A DNA stretch of 64,000 nucleotides, from positions 1 through 64,000 of the forward strand of contig CAMBSD010000018.1 in the NCBI GenBank assembly GCA_945870425.1, read 5' to 3'. The position numbers were made by a program, and so were the translations under genes. The stretch is from Chitinophaga pinensis (lineage in GTDB: Bacteria > Bacteroidota > Bacteroidia > UKL13-3). A model generated the notes under the pieces. That model searched no databases and was not told the origin of the DNA. It worked only from the letters and a program-made list of their open reading frames with translations. Of the stretch, positions 17,748-27,330 are shown piece after piece; positions within the stretch are counted from its first letter, which is position 1; every line of letters begins with the position of its first letter.

Positions 17748-19235
17748 ATGAACAAAATAAAAACACTAGGAGAATTAAAGAAGTCGGGTTATAAACCTAA
17801 ATCCGTTAAGCATGAAATGCGTGTTAACCTCATCAGCATGCTTAAGGAGGGTAAGAATGTATTTACAGAAATTAAAGGGTATGATGATACCGTAATTCCT
17901 CAACTACAAACAGCCATTTTATCTCGTCATAATATTATTTTGTTGGGTTTGCGAGGTCAAGCCAAAACACGTATTGCACGTATGATGTTGCACCTTTTAG
18001 ATGAGTATATGCCCATAGTTGAAGGATCAGAGATTAATGATGACCCTTTGCAGCCCATCTCCTATTATGCAAGAAAATTGATAGAGGAAAAGGGTGATGA
18101 TACCCCAATTCATTGGGTGCATAGGGATGAGCGATATACAGAAAAACTAGCTACACCTGATGTAAGTATTGCTGATTTGGTGGGTGATATTGATCCTATC
18201 AAAGCAGCATCATTGAAATTAAATTACAATGATGAAAGAGTGATTCATTATGGCCTCATACCACGCAGTCATCGTTGCATATTTGTTATAAACGAGTTAC
18301 CCGATTTACAGGCGCGAATACAAGTATCATTGTTTAATATTTTGCAAGAAGGTGATATGCAAATAAGGGGATTTAAGCTTCGGTTGCCCTTGGATATTCA
18401 GTTTGTGTTTACTGCCAATCCAGAAGATTATACCAATAGAGGTAGCATTGTTACCCCATTAAAAGATAGGATAGACAGTCAGATATTGACGCATTATCCA
18501 AAAACTACAGATATATCTAAAGCCATAACTTCGCAAGAGGCGCATGTAATGCCAAATCAAAGGCAAGACATTATAGTGAATGAGTTATTACTGGATTTAA
18601 TAGAACAGGTTTCGTTTGAAGCTAGAGCAAGTGAATTGGTGGATCAGAAAAGTGGTGTTTCAGCCCGTTTGACCATTTCTGCCTTAGAAAACCTATACAG
18701 TGCTGCAGAGCGAAGAATGCTCCTAAGCAAAGATAAAAAGACAGAAGCTCGTATTGCTGATTTGTTTGGCGTATTACCAAGCATAACAGGTAAGGTTGAA
18801 TTGGTATATGAGGGCGAATTGGAGGGTGCCAGTAATGTTGCTCAAACATTATTGGGTAAGGCAATCAGAACTTTGTTTATCGATAAATTTCCAAATCCAG
18901 AAAAAGCTAAAAAATCCAAAAAGCCAAATCCTTATGCTGAAGTGTTAAATTGGTTTAATGATGGATATGCAATCAGTTTATTGAATATAGCTAGTAACAG
19001 AGGATATGAAGAAGAATTGAATAAAGTAGAAGGTTTGTCTGCCTTGGTTGAAACTACATTTCCTAAGCTCGCCAAAGCCGATAAATTATTGATGATGGAG
19101 TTTGTATTACATGGATTATCGGAATTTAGTCAGTTAAGTAAACATCCTTTGCAAAGCGGATTTGAGTTTAAAGATTTAATGAGTAGCATGTTTGATGTAA
19201 GAGCAGGTAGGGCAGGGGATATGGATGAAAATTAG
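17748..19235 (+). CDS. MoxR/Mg-chelatase-like AAA+ ATPase
   Basis: This 495-aa ATPase has Walker A GLRGQAKT (the GxxGxAKT variant also seen in MoxR proteins), a Walker B-like CIFVINELPDL where Asn replaces the usual Asp, sensor-1 FVFTANPEDYTN and an arginine-containing TPLKDRIDSQI. The insert between motifs is long, and a C-terminal helical region follows. I chose ATG 17748 (MNKIKTLGEL) over the track start 17706 because the extra residues lie in low-complexity AT-rich sequence. It works with the upstream VWA protein as a putative chaperone or remodelling pair in the cytoplasm. The NELPDL variant is probably a family trait. Confidence 0.85.
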   Translation: MNKIKTLGELKKSGYKPKSVKHEMRVNLISMLKEGKNVFTEIKGYDDTVIPQLQTAILSRHNIILLGLRGQAKTRIARMMLHLLDEYMPIVEGSEINDDPLQPISYYARKLIEEKGDDTPIHWVHRDERYTEKLATPDVSIADLVGDIDPIKAASLKLNYNDERVIHYGLIPRSHRCIFVINELPDLQARIQVSLFNILQEGDMQIRGFKLRLPLDIQFVFTANPEDYTNRGSIVTPLKDRIDSQILTHYPKTTDISKAITSQEAHVMPNQRQDIIVNELLLDLIEQVSFEARASELVDQKSGVSARLTISALENLYSAAERRMLLSKDKKTEARIADLFGVLPSITGKVELVYEGELEGASNVAQTLLGKAIRTLFIDKFPNPEKAKKSKKPNPYAEVLNWFNDGYAISLLNIASNRGYEEELNKVEGLSALVETTFPKLAKADKLLMMEFVLHGLSEFSQLSKHPLQSGFEFKDLMSSMFDVRAGRAGDMDEN

Positions 19236-19340
19236 GAGTTTCATATAAAATATTTATTTTCACGCTCAAAGAAATTGATTGCCTATTGGTAAAATTTCAG
19301 TTTTAATAATTAGCTAAAAACCTACACACTTAAATACATT

Positions 19341-20114
19341 ATGAAAACCAAAGAAGACATCGTAAAAGATTGGTTACCCAGATACACAGGCATTGAATTA
19401 TCTGAGTTTGGTCAGTATATATTGCTTACAAATTTTCAAAACTATGTAGACATGTTTGCCGAACGTTTTGGTGCAGAAGTTAGAGGTGATGATAAGCCAA
19501 TGAGGTCGGCCACAGCAAACAATATTACCATTATTAATTTTGGAATGGGAAGTGCGATGGCAGCTACGGTTATGGATTTGCTTTCGGCCATTGAGCCTAA
19601 GGCTGTATTGTTTTTAGGAAAATGTGGTGGTCTGAAAAAGGTAACCAAATTAGGTGATATGATATTGCCTATAGCCGCCATAAGGGGTGAAGGTACAAGC
19701 AATGATTATATTATGCCCGAGATTCCTGCACTGCCTTCATTCAGGATGCAAAAGGTCATTTCTTCAGCTATTGTGAAGCATGATATGGATTATTGGACAG
19801 GTACTGTTTACACTACAAATAGAAGGGTTTGGGAGCATGATGATGAGTTCAAAGACTATTTGCAAAAAACCAGGGCTATGGCTATTGATATGGAAACAGC
19901 TACCATATTTATAGTGGGTTTTGTAAACAGTATACCTAAGGGTGCTTTGCTTTTGGTAAGCGATAACCCTATGGTTCCAGAAGGGGTTAAGACATCTAAA
20001 AGCGATAAGAGTGTTACTGAAAAATTTGTGCAGAAACACCTAGAAATCGGCATTGATGCCCTTATTGAATTGAGTCAATCGGGTGAGTCGGTGAAGCATC
20101 TTAAATTTGAGTAA
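19341..20114 (+). CDS. amn: AMP nucleosidase
   Basis: The enzyme cleaves AMP to adenine and ribose 5-phosphate. The 257-aa protein is the short, catalytic-domain-only form found in Bacteroidota, compared with ~480 aa in E. coli. Nucleoside phosphorylase-fold motifs are visible: NFGMGSAMAATVMDLL, FLGKCGGLKKVTKLGDMILP, the IRGEGTSNDY segment and AIDMETATIF with the conserved Glu. The C-terminal LLVSDNPMVPEGVKT contains the catalytic Asp position. It stands alone 105 nt after the ATPase gene; the link to that pair may be incidental. Confidence 0.92.
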   Translation: MKTKEDIVKDWLPRYTGIELSEFGQYILLTNFQNYVDMFAERFGAEVRGDDKPMRSATANNITIINFGMGSAMAATVMDLLSAIEPKAVLFLGKCGGLKKVTKLGDMILPIAAIRGEGTSNDYIMPEIPALPSFRMQKVISSAIVKHDMDYWTGTVYTTNRRVWEHDDEFKDYLQKTRAMAIDMETATIFIVGFVNSIPKGALLLVSDNPMVPEGVKTSKSDKSVTEKFVQKHLEIGIDALIELSQSGESVKHLKFE

Positions 20115-20253
20115 TTGAACTTAAATAGCAAGGATAAGTAAAATTATTTCTATTATTCAACTTTGAAATTTTATACTACAAATCTGAGAAACGAATTACA
20201 TAGAAATGTGTTTTTGATAGATGTAAAAGGGTTAGAAAGGTATATTAATCAGC

Positions 20254-21120
20254 TTAATTAGGTTCAATATGGATGAATACATCGGCTATATCTGGCAGCT
20301 CTTCCAATATTTTGTTTTTTAGTTGGTGTGCTATCTCATGTCCATCTCTCACCGTAATGTTTCTATCAACTATTGCATGTAGGTCAACATGATAGCTCAT
20401 TCCTATTTTTCTGACATGGCATTTTTCAGTATCAATTACTCCTTTTACTTTCAGTGAATTAAAACGAATGAGTTCAATCGTGTCGTCATATATATGCTCA
20501 TCCATGATTTCACTTAATGCAGGTCTGAAAATTAAATAGCTATTGTATAAAATAAAAGCTGATCCAAAAAGTGCTGCCCAATCATCGGCAGATTCATAGC
20601 CTTTACCAAAAAACAAAGCGATGGAAATACCAATAAATGCGCTAACTGAAGTTATGGCATCACTTCGGTGATGCCAAGCATCTGCTTTGAGGGATGAACT
20701 ATTTGTTTGAATGCTTTTTTTGATGACAATTCGGTAAGATATTTCTTTCCAAATAATGATCAAGCCGAGCACTATTAATGTAAAGGGTTTAGGTAATTCG
20801 TGAGGCGTATTAATATTGACAATACTATCATGTGCAATAATAGTTGCAGAGGTAATTAAAAAACCTACAACTAAAAATGTAATCAATGGTTCAACCCGGC
20901 CATGTCCATAAGGATGGTTTTTGTCAGCAGGTCTGCTTGCATATTTGATACCAAGCAGCACAAGAAAAGAGGAAAAAATATCTGCTGTTGACTCAATAGC
21001 ATCAGCTATTAACGCGTATGAATTTCCAAAATAACCTGCAAGCCACTTAATAAGTGCTAAACTTGCATTCCCAACGATACTGAAGTACGTGGTGTTAATT
21101 GCCGACTCATGTTTGTTCAT
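20254..21120 (-). CDS. cation diffusion facilitator family transporter
   Basis: CDF proteins export divalent cations such as Zn, Fe, Co or Mn in exchange for protons. The 288-aa protein has six hydrophobic helices, a first metal site in ADAIESTADIFSS and a second in ADAWHHRSDAITS, a HPYGHGRVEPL segment and a cytoplasmic C-terminal domain with the His residues of KCHVRKIGMSYHVDLHAIVD and EIAHQL. The first site has Asp/Glu in place of the His seen in Zn-specific members, so Fe or Mn is possible. The gene is monocistronic and convergent with amn. Confidence 0.92.
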   Translation of the reverse strand: MNKHESAINTTYFSIVGNASLALIKWLAGYFGNSYALIADAIESTADIFSSFLVLLGIKYASRPADKNHPYGHGRVEPLITFLVVGFLITSATIIAHDSIVNINTPHELPKPFTLIVLGLIIIWKEISYRIVIKKSIQTNSSSLKADAWHHRSDAITSVSAFIGISIALFFGKGYESADDWAALFGSAFILYNSYLIFRPALSEIMDEHIYDDTIELIRFNSLKVKGVIDTEKCHVRKIGMSYHVDLHAIVDRNITVRDGHEIAHQLKNKILEELPDIADVFIHIEPN

Positions 21121-21356
21121 TTGATTTGAATTTTATTTATTAAAAATAAATATTTATAGAACAACCTCGTCTAATTAAATCGGGATAACTACGCCAATAC
21201 ATTTGGCGCAATGATAGTAAGTATTATCCATAACGCTGCCCTTGTAACTCCTACCCAAATCTATTATTTAGGAAATTCGGTTATAATACATCCAAAATAA
21301 AATGATTCAATCCTATCCTCTGTTTCAAGAAACATGGCAATTAGGATGCTGTAATT

Positions 21357-24212
21357 CTACATTTTGAATTTACGTAAACTGTATGTGAGAGTTATCATAA
21401 AATACTGATTAAGTATGTTACTTCTTGTATCCTCAACATAGGTTTCAGTTACATTACGACTTATATTGTTGTTTTGATTCAATAAATCATAGACACTTAA
21501 CTTGGCTTCAAGTGCTTGACTTTTCAAGAATTTGTATGCAATAGATGCATTACACAAGGTAAAATTTTGATTGTATCCTTGGCTTAAGCCAGTGTATAAA
21601 GTTTGAGTAATATTGGTGTTAAACACAATCTTTTTAAAAATTACATAGTTTAGTTTCAATCCAGCAGTATGATTAAAGTAATTGTTATTGGCACCTTTTT
21701 GAATGGTATTTTCAACAATGTTATAAGTACTGTTATAACTTATGGTAAAATCAAGTTTTTCGCTCACATTGCTAGCAATGGTTAGGCCTTGATTTAAATT
21801 GTAGGTATTTGCATAATTGGTTATGTTATTTATTAAACCTGGTGTTCTGCTATAACTAACGCCTGCATTCACATTGATATTACTCTTAATTGATTTTAAA
21901 GGAAAGCCATACAGCAAGTATGCCCTAGCATTCCAATATCCATCAATGTTAATTGGCCTAGTTAACTGAGAACCTCTTTTAACAATAATGTTATCAATTG
22001 TATCACTTGATGCTGGTAAGATGGTTTGGTTAGCTATATAATCTTGTGTCATTTGGCCATTTAAAAACATGAAGAAGCTAGTTCCTTTGGCCATATTGGT
22101 ATGTCCGAATCTGGCCATAGCAAAGTGGGTGTAATCTTGTTTTAGGTCGGCATTACCCATTGAAAGCAAAACTGGGTTACTATTGTTTACAACTGTTTGT
22201 AGTTGTGAAATACTTGGCGCATTGGCGGATGTTCTATAGTTGAAACGCAGATTGGTTGAAGTTGAGAATTTGTGATTCAATTGCAATTGCGGTAAAATAT
22301 TTTCAAATGTTTTTTCTGTTTTAAAATCAAATGGGTATTGTTGAGTGCCTTGTAAAAGAGATTGCTGGACATTTACAGTTGCTGTTAGGTTTGTATTTTT
22401 GTAATTGAAAACATAACTTAATCCACCTCTTTGAACTGTGTAATCAAAGTTGTATTTATTTGAAAGGCTTGTATCTAATTTGGTATATGCTTTTTCTGTA
22501 CTGTCATATCTTTTAGTGATTTTATCACTTATGTTATAATTATATGAAGGGTTATAACTAATTTGAACTTGGCTATATTTACCAAGTGGTTCGGTATAAC
22601 TTATATTTCCTGAATGACTATATCCAAATGTATTTTGCGTAGCATTCTGAAAATTCGATAGTGTGTCTGTATCGTTTGATACGGAATTAAAAAACAATGA
22701 TGTTGAATTTAACTGATTATAGCCCCATTTATGATTAATGTCTGTTCCGTAGGTAAATGAAATGGTTCTTCCAAATTTTAGAAATTTATGACGATACAAA
22801 ATTTCGTTTTTGAATGAATAACCATCATTTTCAGTTGTATTAAAGTTTTCTGTGCTAATTATAGATTTGCCTGCAATACTGTTTCCTGCATTTATTATTG
22901 AATTTGCACTGTAGTTTTGAAAACTCAATCGAGGTGTTAGTATTACAGCATTGTTTGTATCAGGGTTGTATTCCAACCTGAAATTAATTCTATTATTTGT
23001 ATTGGTAGAGTTGTTGATTGGACTGTTTTCATTATACACCATCCCACTATCCTTTGAGTTAAAGTAGGTTCTTTTTAAATCGCTATTACTCTCATTGTTT
23101 ATTTGATTGAAGAAATAACTTCCTGTCACTTTTATTTGTTTTGTCCACTCATCGGTATAATTGATACCAATCGCATGACTTGTAGCAATTCCATTTTGTT
23201 GATTAACCATAAAATTACCCAGACCGCTGCTTTGCATCATGTAGTTTGCTGCACCAGGGGGCATGTTTCCACCCATTCCACCCATGCCACGCATGCCACC
23301 TCCACCACCTCTGTTTCCGCCACCCATGCCACCGCCCATAACTCCCATCAAATCTTGCATGCTAAAGTTTTGTTGGTTGATATTATTGCTGAAACCAAGC
23401 ATCGAAATCCTTCTTTCACCTTTGAAATAATTGTAGTTGAATCCCGAATTGAAGATGTCAGCAGGTTTATTGAAATACCCTAATCCCCCATAAAATTTTC
23501 CAAATTGACCTTCTGTTTTTCCTCTTTTTGATGTGATGTTAATGGTCTTTTGTGCATTGCCATCATCAACCCCAGTAAAGCGGGCTTGGTCGCTCATTCT
23601 ATCAAATACTTGAATTTTATCTACCATTTCTGCAGGTAAATTTCTGAGGGACATAGATGGGTCATCACCGAAAAACTCTTTACCATCTAATAGTACTTTT
23701 TGCACTTGTTCACCTTGAGCTTTTACTGTTCCGTTTTCATTTGTGACTCCTGGCATTTTAGTAACTAAGTCTTCAACGCTTGCATCTTTATGTGTTTTAT
23801 AGGCAGCCGCATTATATTGAATGGTGTCTCCTTTTTGTTCAACTCGAATTTGTTTGGCATCAATATTTAAATCTTTTAGCTTTTCAGTTTTACTTGTCAT
23901 TTGTACATTTAAAACTTCGTTTTTATCACTTATTCCTACTCTTTTTATATATGTGTTATAGCCTAAGTAATTGTATTTAACTATGTAATATCCATTTGCT
24001 AATCCTTCAAAAGTATAAGTACCATCTGAATTACTAATTGTATTTGATTTCTTGCTTGTATCAGGAATGTGTATAAGGGTAATACTGACTCCTGGTAAAT
24101 ACATTTTATCACTTGCATCTGATATTCTTCCATTAATTGAATAGGACTGAGCCTCAGCGTTAATAAATAAAATGCTTGTTAAGAGGATAAATAGTAAGGA
24201 TTTTTTGTTCAT
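21357..24212 (-). CDS. TonB-dependent receptor-like outer-membrane beta-barrel protein
   Basis: The 951-aa protein starts with a signal peptide (ending NAEAQ), then a carboxypeptidase-regulatory-like beta-sandwich (SINGRISDASDKMYLPGVSI to about residue 100), a plug-like region (SVEDLVTKMPGVTNENGTVKA, LLDGKEFFGDDPSMSL, VFDRMSDQARFTGVDDG) and a long barrel ending in aromatic-rich strands. This is the OMP_b-brl_3 type common in Bacteroidota; whether it is a TonB-dependent transporter is uncertain because no clear TonB box is seen. A Gly/Met-rich segment (about residues 288-320) interrupts the first barrel strands. No SusD partner is adjacent, so the substrate is unknown. Confidence 0.88.
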   Translation of the reverse strand: MNKKSLLFILLTSILFINAEAQSYSINGRISDASDKMYLPGVSITLIHIPDTSKKSNTISNSDGTYTFEGLANGYYIVKYNYLGYNTYIKRVGISDKNEVLNVQMTSKTEKLKDLNIDAKQIRVEQKGDTIQYNAAAYKTHKDASVEDLVTKMPGVTNENGTVKAQGEQVQKVLLDGKEFFGDDPSMSLRNLPAEMVDKIQVFDRMSDQARFTGVDDGNAQKTINITSKRGKTEGQFGKFYGGLGYFNKPADIFNSGFNYNYFKGERRISMLGFSNNINQQNFSMQDLMGVMGGGMGGGNRGGGGGMRGMGGMGGNMPPGAANYMMQSSGLGNFMVNQQNGIATSHAIGINYTDEWTKQIKVTGSYFFNQINNESNSDLKRTYFNSKDSGMVYNENSPINNSTNTNNRINFRLEYNPDTNNAVILTPRLSFQNYSANSIINAGNSIAGKSIISTENFNTTENDGYSFKNEILYRHKFLKFGRTISFTYGTDINHKWGYNQLNSTSLFFNSVSNDTDTLSNFQNATQNTFGYSHSGNISYTEPLGKYSQVQISYNPSYNYNISDKITKRYDSTEKAYTKLDTSLSNKYNFDYTVQRGGLSYVFNYKNTNLTATVNVQQSLLQGTQQYPFDFKTEKTFENILPQLQLNHKFSTSTNLRFNYRTSANAPSISQLQTVVNNSNPVLLSMGNADLKQDYTHFAMARFGHTNMAKGTSFFMFLNGQMTQDYIANQTILPASSDTIDNIIVKRGSQLTRPINIDGYWNARAYLLYGFPLKSIKSNINVNAGVSYSRTPGLINNITNYANTYNLNQGLTIASNVSEKLDFTISYNSTYNIVENTIQKGANNNYFNHTAGLKLNYVIFKKIVFNTNITQTLYTGLSQGYNQNFTLCNASIAYKFLKSQALEAKLSVYDLLNQNNNISRNVTETYVEDTRSNILNQYFMITLTYSLRKFKM

Positions 24213-24321
24213 GAAATTACTTTGAAATAATAAAAGGCAAAGAAAAGGTATTAGTTTACATCACAATGATTTAAATGTAATATTAATCAACAAGTCTGTT
24301 TAATTCTAAATATTAATAAAC

Positions 24322-24353
24322 AAAAAGCGACCCGAATTTTCGGGTCGCTTTTT
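24322..24353. terminator. bidirectional Rho-independent terminator
   Basis: AAAAAGCGACCCGA and TCGGGTCGCTTTTT form a perfect stem with loop ATTT. It lies between the universal stress gene, which it terminates on the minus strand, and the barrel gene downstream. Confidence 0.9.
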
Positions 24354-24371
24354 ACTATATCGTTTAAAGTA

Positions 24372-25259
24372 TTAAATAATAAATTCAGATTTGAATGTTT
24401 CGTGATTTGGATTTACGCAGAAAATAGGAACGATTCCTGAATCATTTACAATCTGTTGAGGGTATGTTTCAATAATATATTCTCTGATTGATTTATCTTC
24501 AGATTGGGTCATAATCATAATCAAGTCAGCACCAATGGCTTCTGCATAATTTAATGTAACCGATGCAAAAACATCACTGTTGTCCATTATTTTTTCATCA
24601 TAAGCCACTCCATTTTCAGACAATAAAGTTTTGATTTGGTTTAAATTAGCCATCATTTTGTTGTTCAAAAACTCATCGTTCATGCGATAAGTCAAAATGT
24701 GGATTGTAGATTTATAGGCTTTGGCTAAGTGCAATGCCCATTTTACTTTTTGTTTCGACTCTGAAGTAAGATCTAGAGGGAATACTATGTTTTTGTAGGC
24801 ATTTGGGTTTTTGTCATTTTTAACAACAATAACTGGAACCGTTGAATAGCTGATAACACGGGATGCATTGCTGCCAATGATACGCTCAACTCCACTTGCA
24901 CCATGAGTTCCCATGATGATACAATCGCAACCATATTCAGTAGCTGTATCAATTATGGTTTTATAAATCTTTCCAGATTTTGCGGTTGTCAAACAATCAA
25001 CTCCATACTTGGCTTTAATTTCAGTGGCTTTTTCGTTTAATTTATGCAGTAATGCCTCTTTGGCTAATTCATCTTTTGTGTAGTTTTTACTAAAATTAAA
25101 TACAAAACTTAAAAAATCATCTTCTAAAATATTTACTAATACCAAGTCATTATCAAAGTGTTTAGCCACTAGTGCTGCGTGATTAAGAGCGTTTAATGAG
25201 ATTTCCGAAAAATCAACGGGAACCAACATGATATTTTTCTTTTTTTGAATGTTTTCCAT
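24372..25259 (-). CDS. tandem-domain universal stress protein
   Basis: The 295-aa protein contains two Usp domains (about 10-145 and 155-285). The first has IMLVPVDFSEISLNAL and the ATP-binding loop GTHGASGVERIIGSNASRVI, so nucleotide binding is expected. The second (NIVFPLDLTSESKQKV) lacks the glycine loop (MTQSEDKSIREYII), so only the first is likely to bind ATP. Usp proteins support survival under stress; the specific role here is not visible. A good -7 promoter element lies 26 nt upstream and a strong terminator follows, so it is monocistronic. Confidence 0.92.
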   Translation of the reverse strand: MENIQKKKNIMLVPVDFSEISLNALNHAALVAKHFDNDLVLVNILEDDFLSFVFNFSKNYTKDELAKEALLHKLNEKATEIKAKYGVDCLTTAKSGKIYKTIIDTATEYGCDCIIMGTHGASGVERIIGSNASRVISYSTVPVIVVKNDKNPNAYKNIVFPLDLTSESKQKVKWALHLAKAYKSTIHILTYRMNDEFLNNKMMANLNQIKTLLSENGVAYDEKIMDNSDVFASVTLNYAEAIGADLIMIMTQSEDKSIREYIIETYPQQIVNDSGIVPIFCVNPNHETFKSEFII

Positions 25260-25284
25260 GAAATAGTTTTTATTAATTTGTCTG

Positions 25285-25292
25285 CAAAGGTA
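25285..25292 (-). promoter_or_regulatory. candidate promoter -7 element for the universal stress gene
   Basis: On the minus strand the sequence reads TACCTTTGCAG, an exact TANNTTTG match, 26 nt upstream of the start codon. No -33 TTTG is obvious. Confidence 0.55.
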
Positions 25293-25338
25293 AACTTTTT
25301 AACGATATTGCCCTCCCTAATAAAATTATAAAAACCTT

Positions 25339-26226
25339 ATGTTACATGTTATACCTGAATCAGAGCTTATATTAAACGAGGATGGCTCTGTTTATCATCT
25401 GAATTTACTGCCTCCTGATCTTGCAGATGATATCATTTTTGTGGGCGATCCTGACAGGGTTGAAAAGGTTTCTGCCCATTTTGACAGGATTGAGATGAAG
25501 AAAGAAAAAAGAGAGTTTATAACTCATACTGGTTATATTGGTTCTAAGCGAATTAGTGTGCTTTCAACGGGCATCGGAACAGATAATATCGATATTGTTC
25601 TGAACGAAATTGATATGCTAAAAAACATAGATTTAGTATCGAGACAGGAGAAAAAGGAATTGAGCAAATGTAGAATATACCGTGTGGGCACTTCTGGTGC
25701 TTTGCAGGCAGATGTATCTGTAGATTCTTTCATTATTACAACTCACGCCATTGGTCTAGATGGGGTAATGAATTATTATCAAAACAGAAAGGATTTGGAT
25801 ATTGAAAATCAAATTTATTCCCAATTAGGATATGATTTTATTGCGCCATATCTTAGTTATGGTTCAATTGCTTTGATAGATAAATTTGATGAAAGTTTTT
25901 TGCGAGGTGTTACTGCTACTTGTTGCGGATTTTATGCTCCTCAAGGGCGCATGATTAGAAAAAATATTGTAAGTGATGATTTAGTACAAAGGCTTTCAAA
26001 ATTAAATTTTTCAAACATAGGGAGTAAGCCTGAATTGAGTGGATTACGTGTTACAAACTTTGAAATGGAAACCTCTGCTATTTATGGATTGAGCGCTTTA
26101 TTTGGGTTTGATGCGATTTCGGTTAATGCCATAATGGCTAACCGTATAACTAACAAATTTAGTAAGCAAGGTGCCAAAACCATTGAGAATGCTATTGTTA
26201 AAACCTTAGAAGTTATTTGTAAATAA
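25339..26226 (+). CDS. nucleoside phosphorylase (PNP/UDP family)
   Basis: The 295-aa protein is a uridine-phosphorylase-like member. Motifs include IIFVGDPDRVEKV (phosphate-binding Gly-Asp), VLSTGIGTDNIDIVLNEI, YRVGTSGALQADV and VTNFEMETSAIYGLSALFG, whose M-E-T segment contacts ribose. It would split nucleosides with phosphate in the cytoplasm for salvage; the base preference is not certain. The dprA ATG follows its stop codon directly with no gap, so the two are cotranscribed. Confidence 0.88.
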   Translation: MLHVIPESELILNEDGSVYHLNLLPPDLADDIIFVGDPDRVEKVSAHFDRIEMKKEKREFITHTGYIGSKRISVLSTGIGTDNIDIVLNEIDMLKNIDLVSRQEKKELSKCRIYRVGTSGALQADVSVDSFIITTHAIGLDGVMNYYQNRKDLDIENQIYSQLGYDFIAPYLSYGSIALIDKFDESFLRGVTATCCGFYAPQGRMIRKNIVSDDLVQRLSKLNFSNIGSKPELSGLRVTNFEMETSAIYGLSALFGFDAISVNAIMANRITNKFSKQGAKTIENAIVKTLEVICK

Positions 26227-27330
26227 ATGAAGTCGGAACAGCAACTTATTTATCAAATTGCCTTAACCCTAATACCAAACATTGGTGATGTGTTAGCTAA
26301 AAACCTTGTAAGTTATTGTGGTGGTGTAGAGGCTGTGTTTAAAGAGAAAAAAGCTAAACTCTTGAAAATACCTGGTATTGGAGAGTTTTCAGCTGATTGT
26401 ATTTCTAGTTTTAAATCATTTGAAAGAGCCGAAGAGGAGTTAAAGTTTATTGAAAAACATAAGATAAAAACCCTGTTTTACCTTGACGAATCATATCCTT
26501 TCCGTTTGAAAGATATTAACGATTCGCCATGCTTAATGTATTATTTTGGGGGTGCCGATTTAAATACTTTGAAAATAGTTTCTATTGTAGGTACTCGCAA
26601 AGCCAGTGATTATGGAAAAGCATTTACTGAAAACCTTGTGGCAGATTTGACTGAACAAAATTGTTTAATACTAAGCGGTTTAGCATTGGGCATAGATGGC
26701 TATGCCCATAGAGCTGCTGTTAAAAATAATTTACCCACAGTGGGAGTGCTCGCTCATGGATTGGATAGAATCTATCCTGCCACACATAAGAAACTAGCCG
26801 CACAAATGGTTGAAAAAGGCGGATTATTAACTGAATTTCCAAGCGGAACCATCCCAGATGCGCCTAATTTTCCTAAGCGTAATCGCATTGTGGCGGGTAT
26901 GTGTGATGTGCTTGTGGTGGTTGAAACCGCTTTGAAAGGAGGCTCGCGAATTACTGCTGAAATTGCTAATAGCTATAACAAAGATATCATGGCTTTGCCT
27001 GGACGAGTGAATGATGAATATTCAACTGGTTGTAATCATTTGATTCGGGTTAACAAAGCATCTGTCATTACATGTGCCCAAGATTTATTGGAGTTGATGA
27101 ATTGGCATACGACAAATGCCAACAAGCCCAAGCAACAAACCTTAACTTTAGATTTAGAACCTGATGATTTGTTGATTGTAAATTACATTAAACAAAAAAA
27201 TAAGATTGGTATTGATGATATTTCGTTTGATTTGCAAATGAATCAAGGAGAGGTTTTGATGAGGTTACTACAATTAGAATTTAAAAGTATTGTGCGCTCA
27301 TTGCCGGGTAAATTTTTTGAAATGATTTGA
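26227..27330 (+). CDS. dprA: DNA-processing protein DprA
   Basis: DprA loads RecA on incoming single-stranded DNA during natural transformation. The 367-aa protein has an N-terminal helix-hairpin-helix/SAM-like part (IPNIGDVLAKNLVSY, LKIPGIGEFSADC), the Rossmann-like core with SIVGTRKASDYGK, LSGLALGIDGYAHRAA, VLAHGLDRIYPA, FPKRNRIVAGMCDVLVVVE and GGSRITAEIA, and a C-terminal winged-helix region (LIVNYIKQKNKIGIDDIS). It lies directly after the phosphorylase gene and its stop overlaps the start of the phosphatase gene (TGATG). No other competence genes are in the window. Confidence 0.96.
   Translation: MKSEQQLIYQIALTLIPNIGDVLAKNLVSYCGGVEAVFKEKKAKLLKIPGIGEFSADCISSFKSFERAEEELKFIEKHKIKTLFYLDESYPFRLKDINDSPCLMYYFGGADLNTLKIVSIVGTRKASDYGKAFTENLVADLTEQNCLILSGLALGIDGYAHRAAVKNNLPTVGVLAHGLDRIYPATHKKLAAQMVEKGGLLTEFPSGTIPDAPNFPKRNRIVAGMCDVLVVVETALKGGSRITAEIANSYNKDIMALPGRVNDEYSTGCNHLIRVNKASVITCAQDLLELMNWHTTNANKPKQQTLTLDLEPDDLLIVNYIKQKNKIGIDDISFDLQMNQGEVLMRLLQLEFKSIVRSLPGKFFEMI

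Noticed and set aside
23103-23483. 126-aa plus ORF with His/Thr-rich repeats opposite the barrel gene
   Set aside because: It is the antisense shadow of the Gly/Met-rich segment; the apparent repeats come from that composition.
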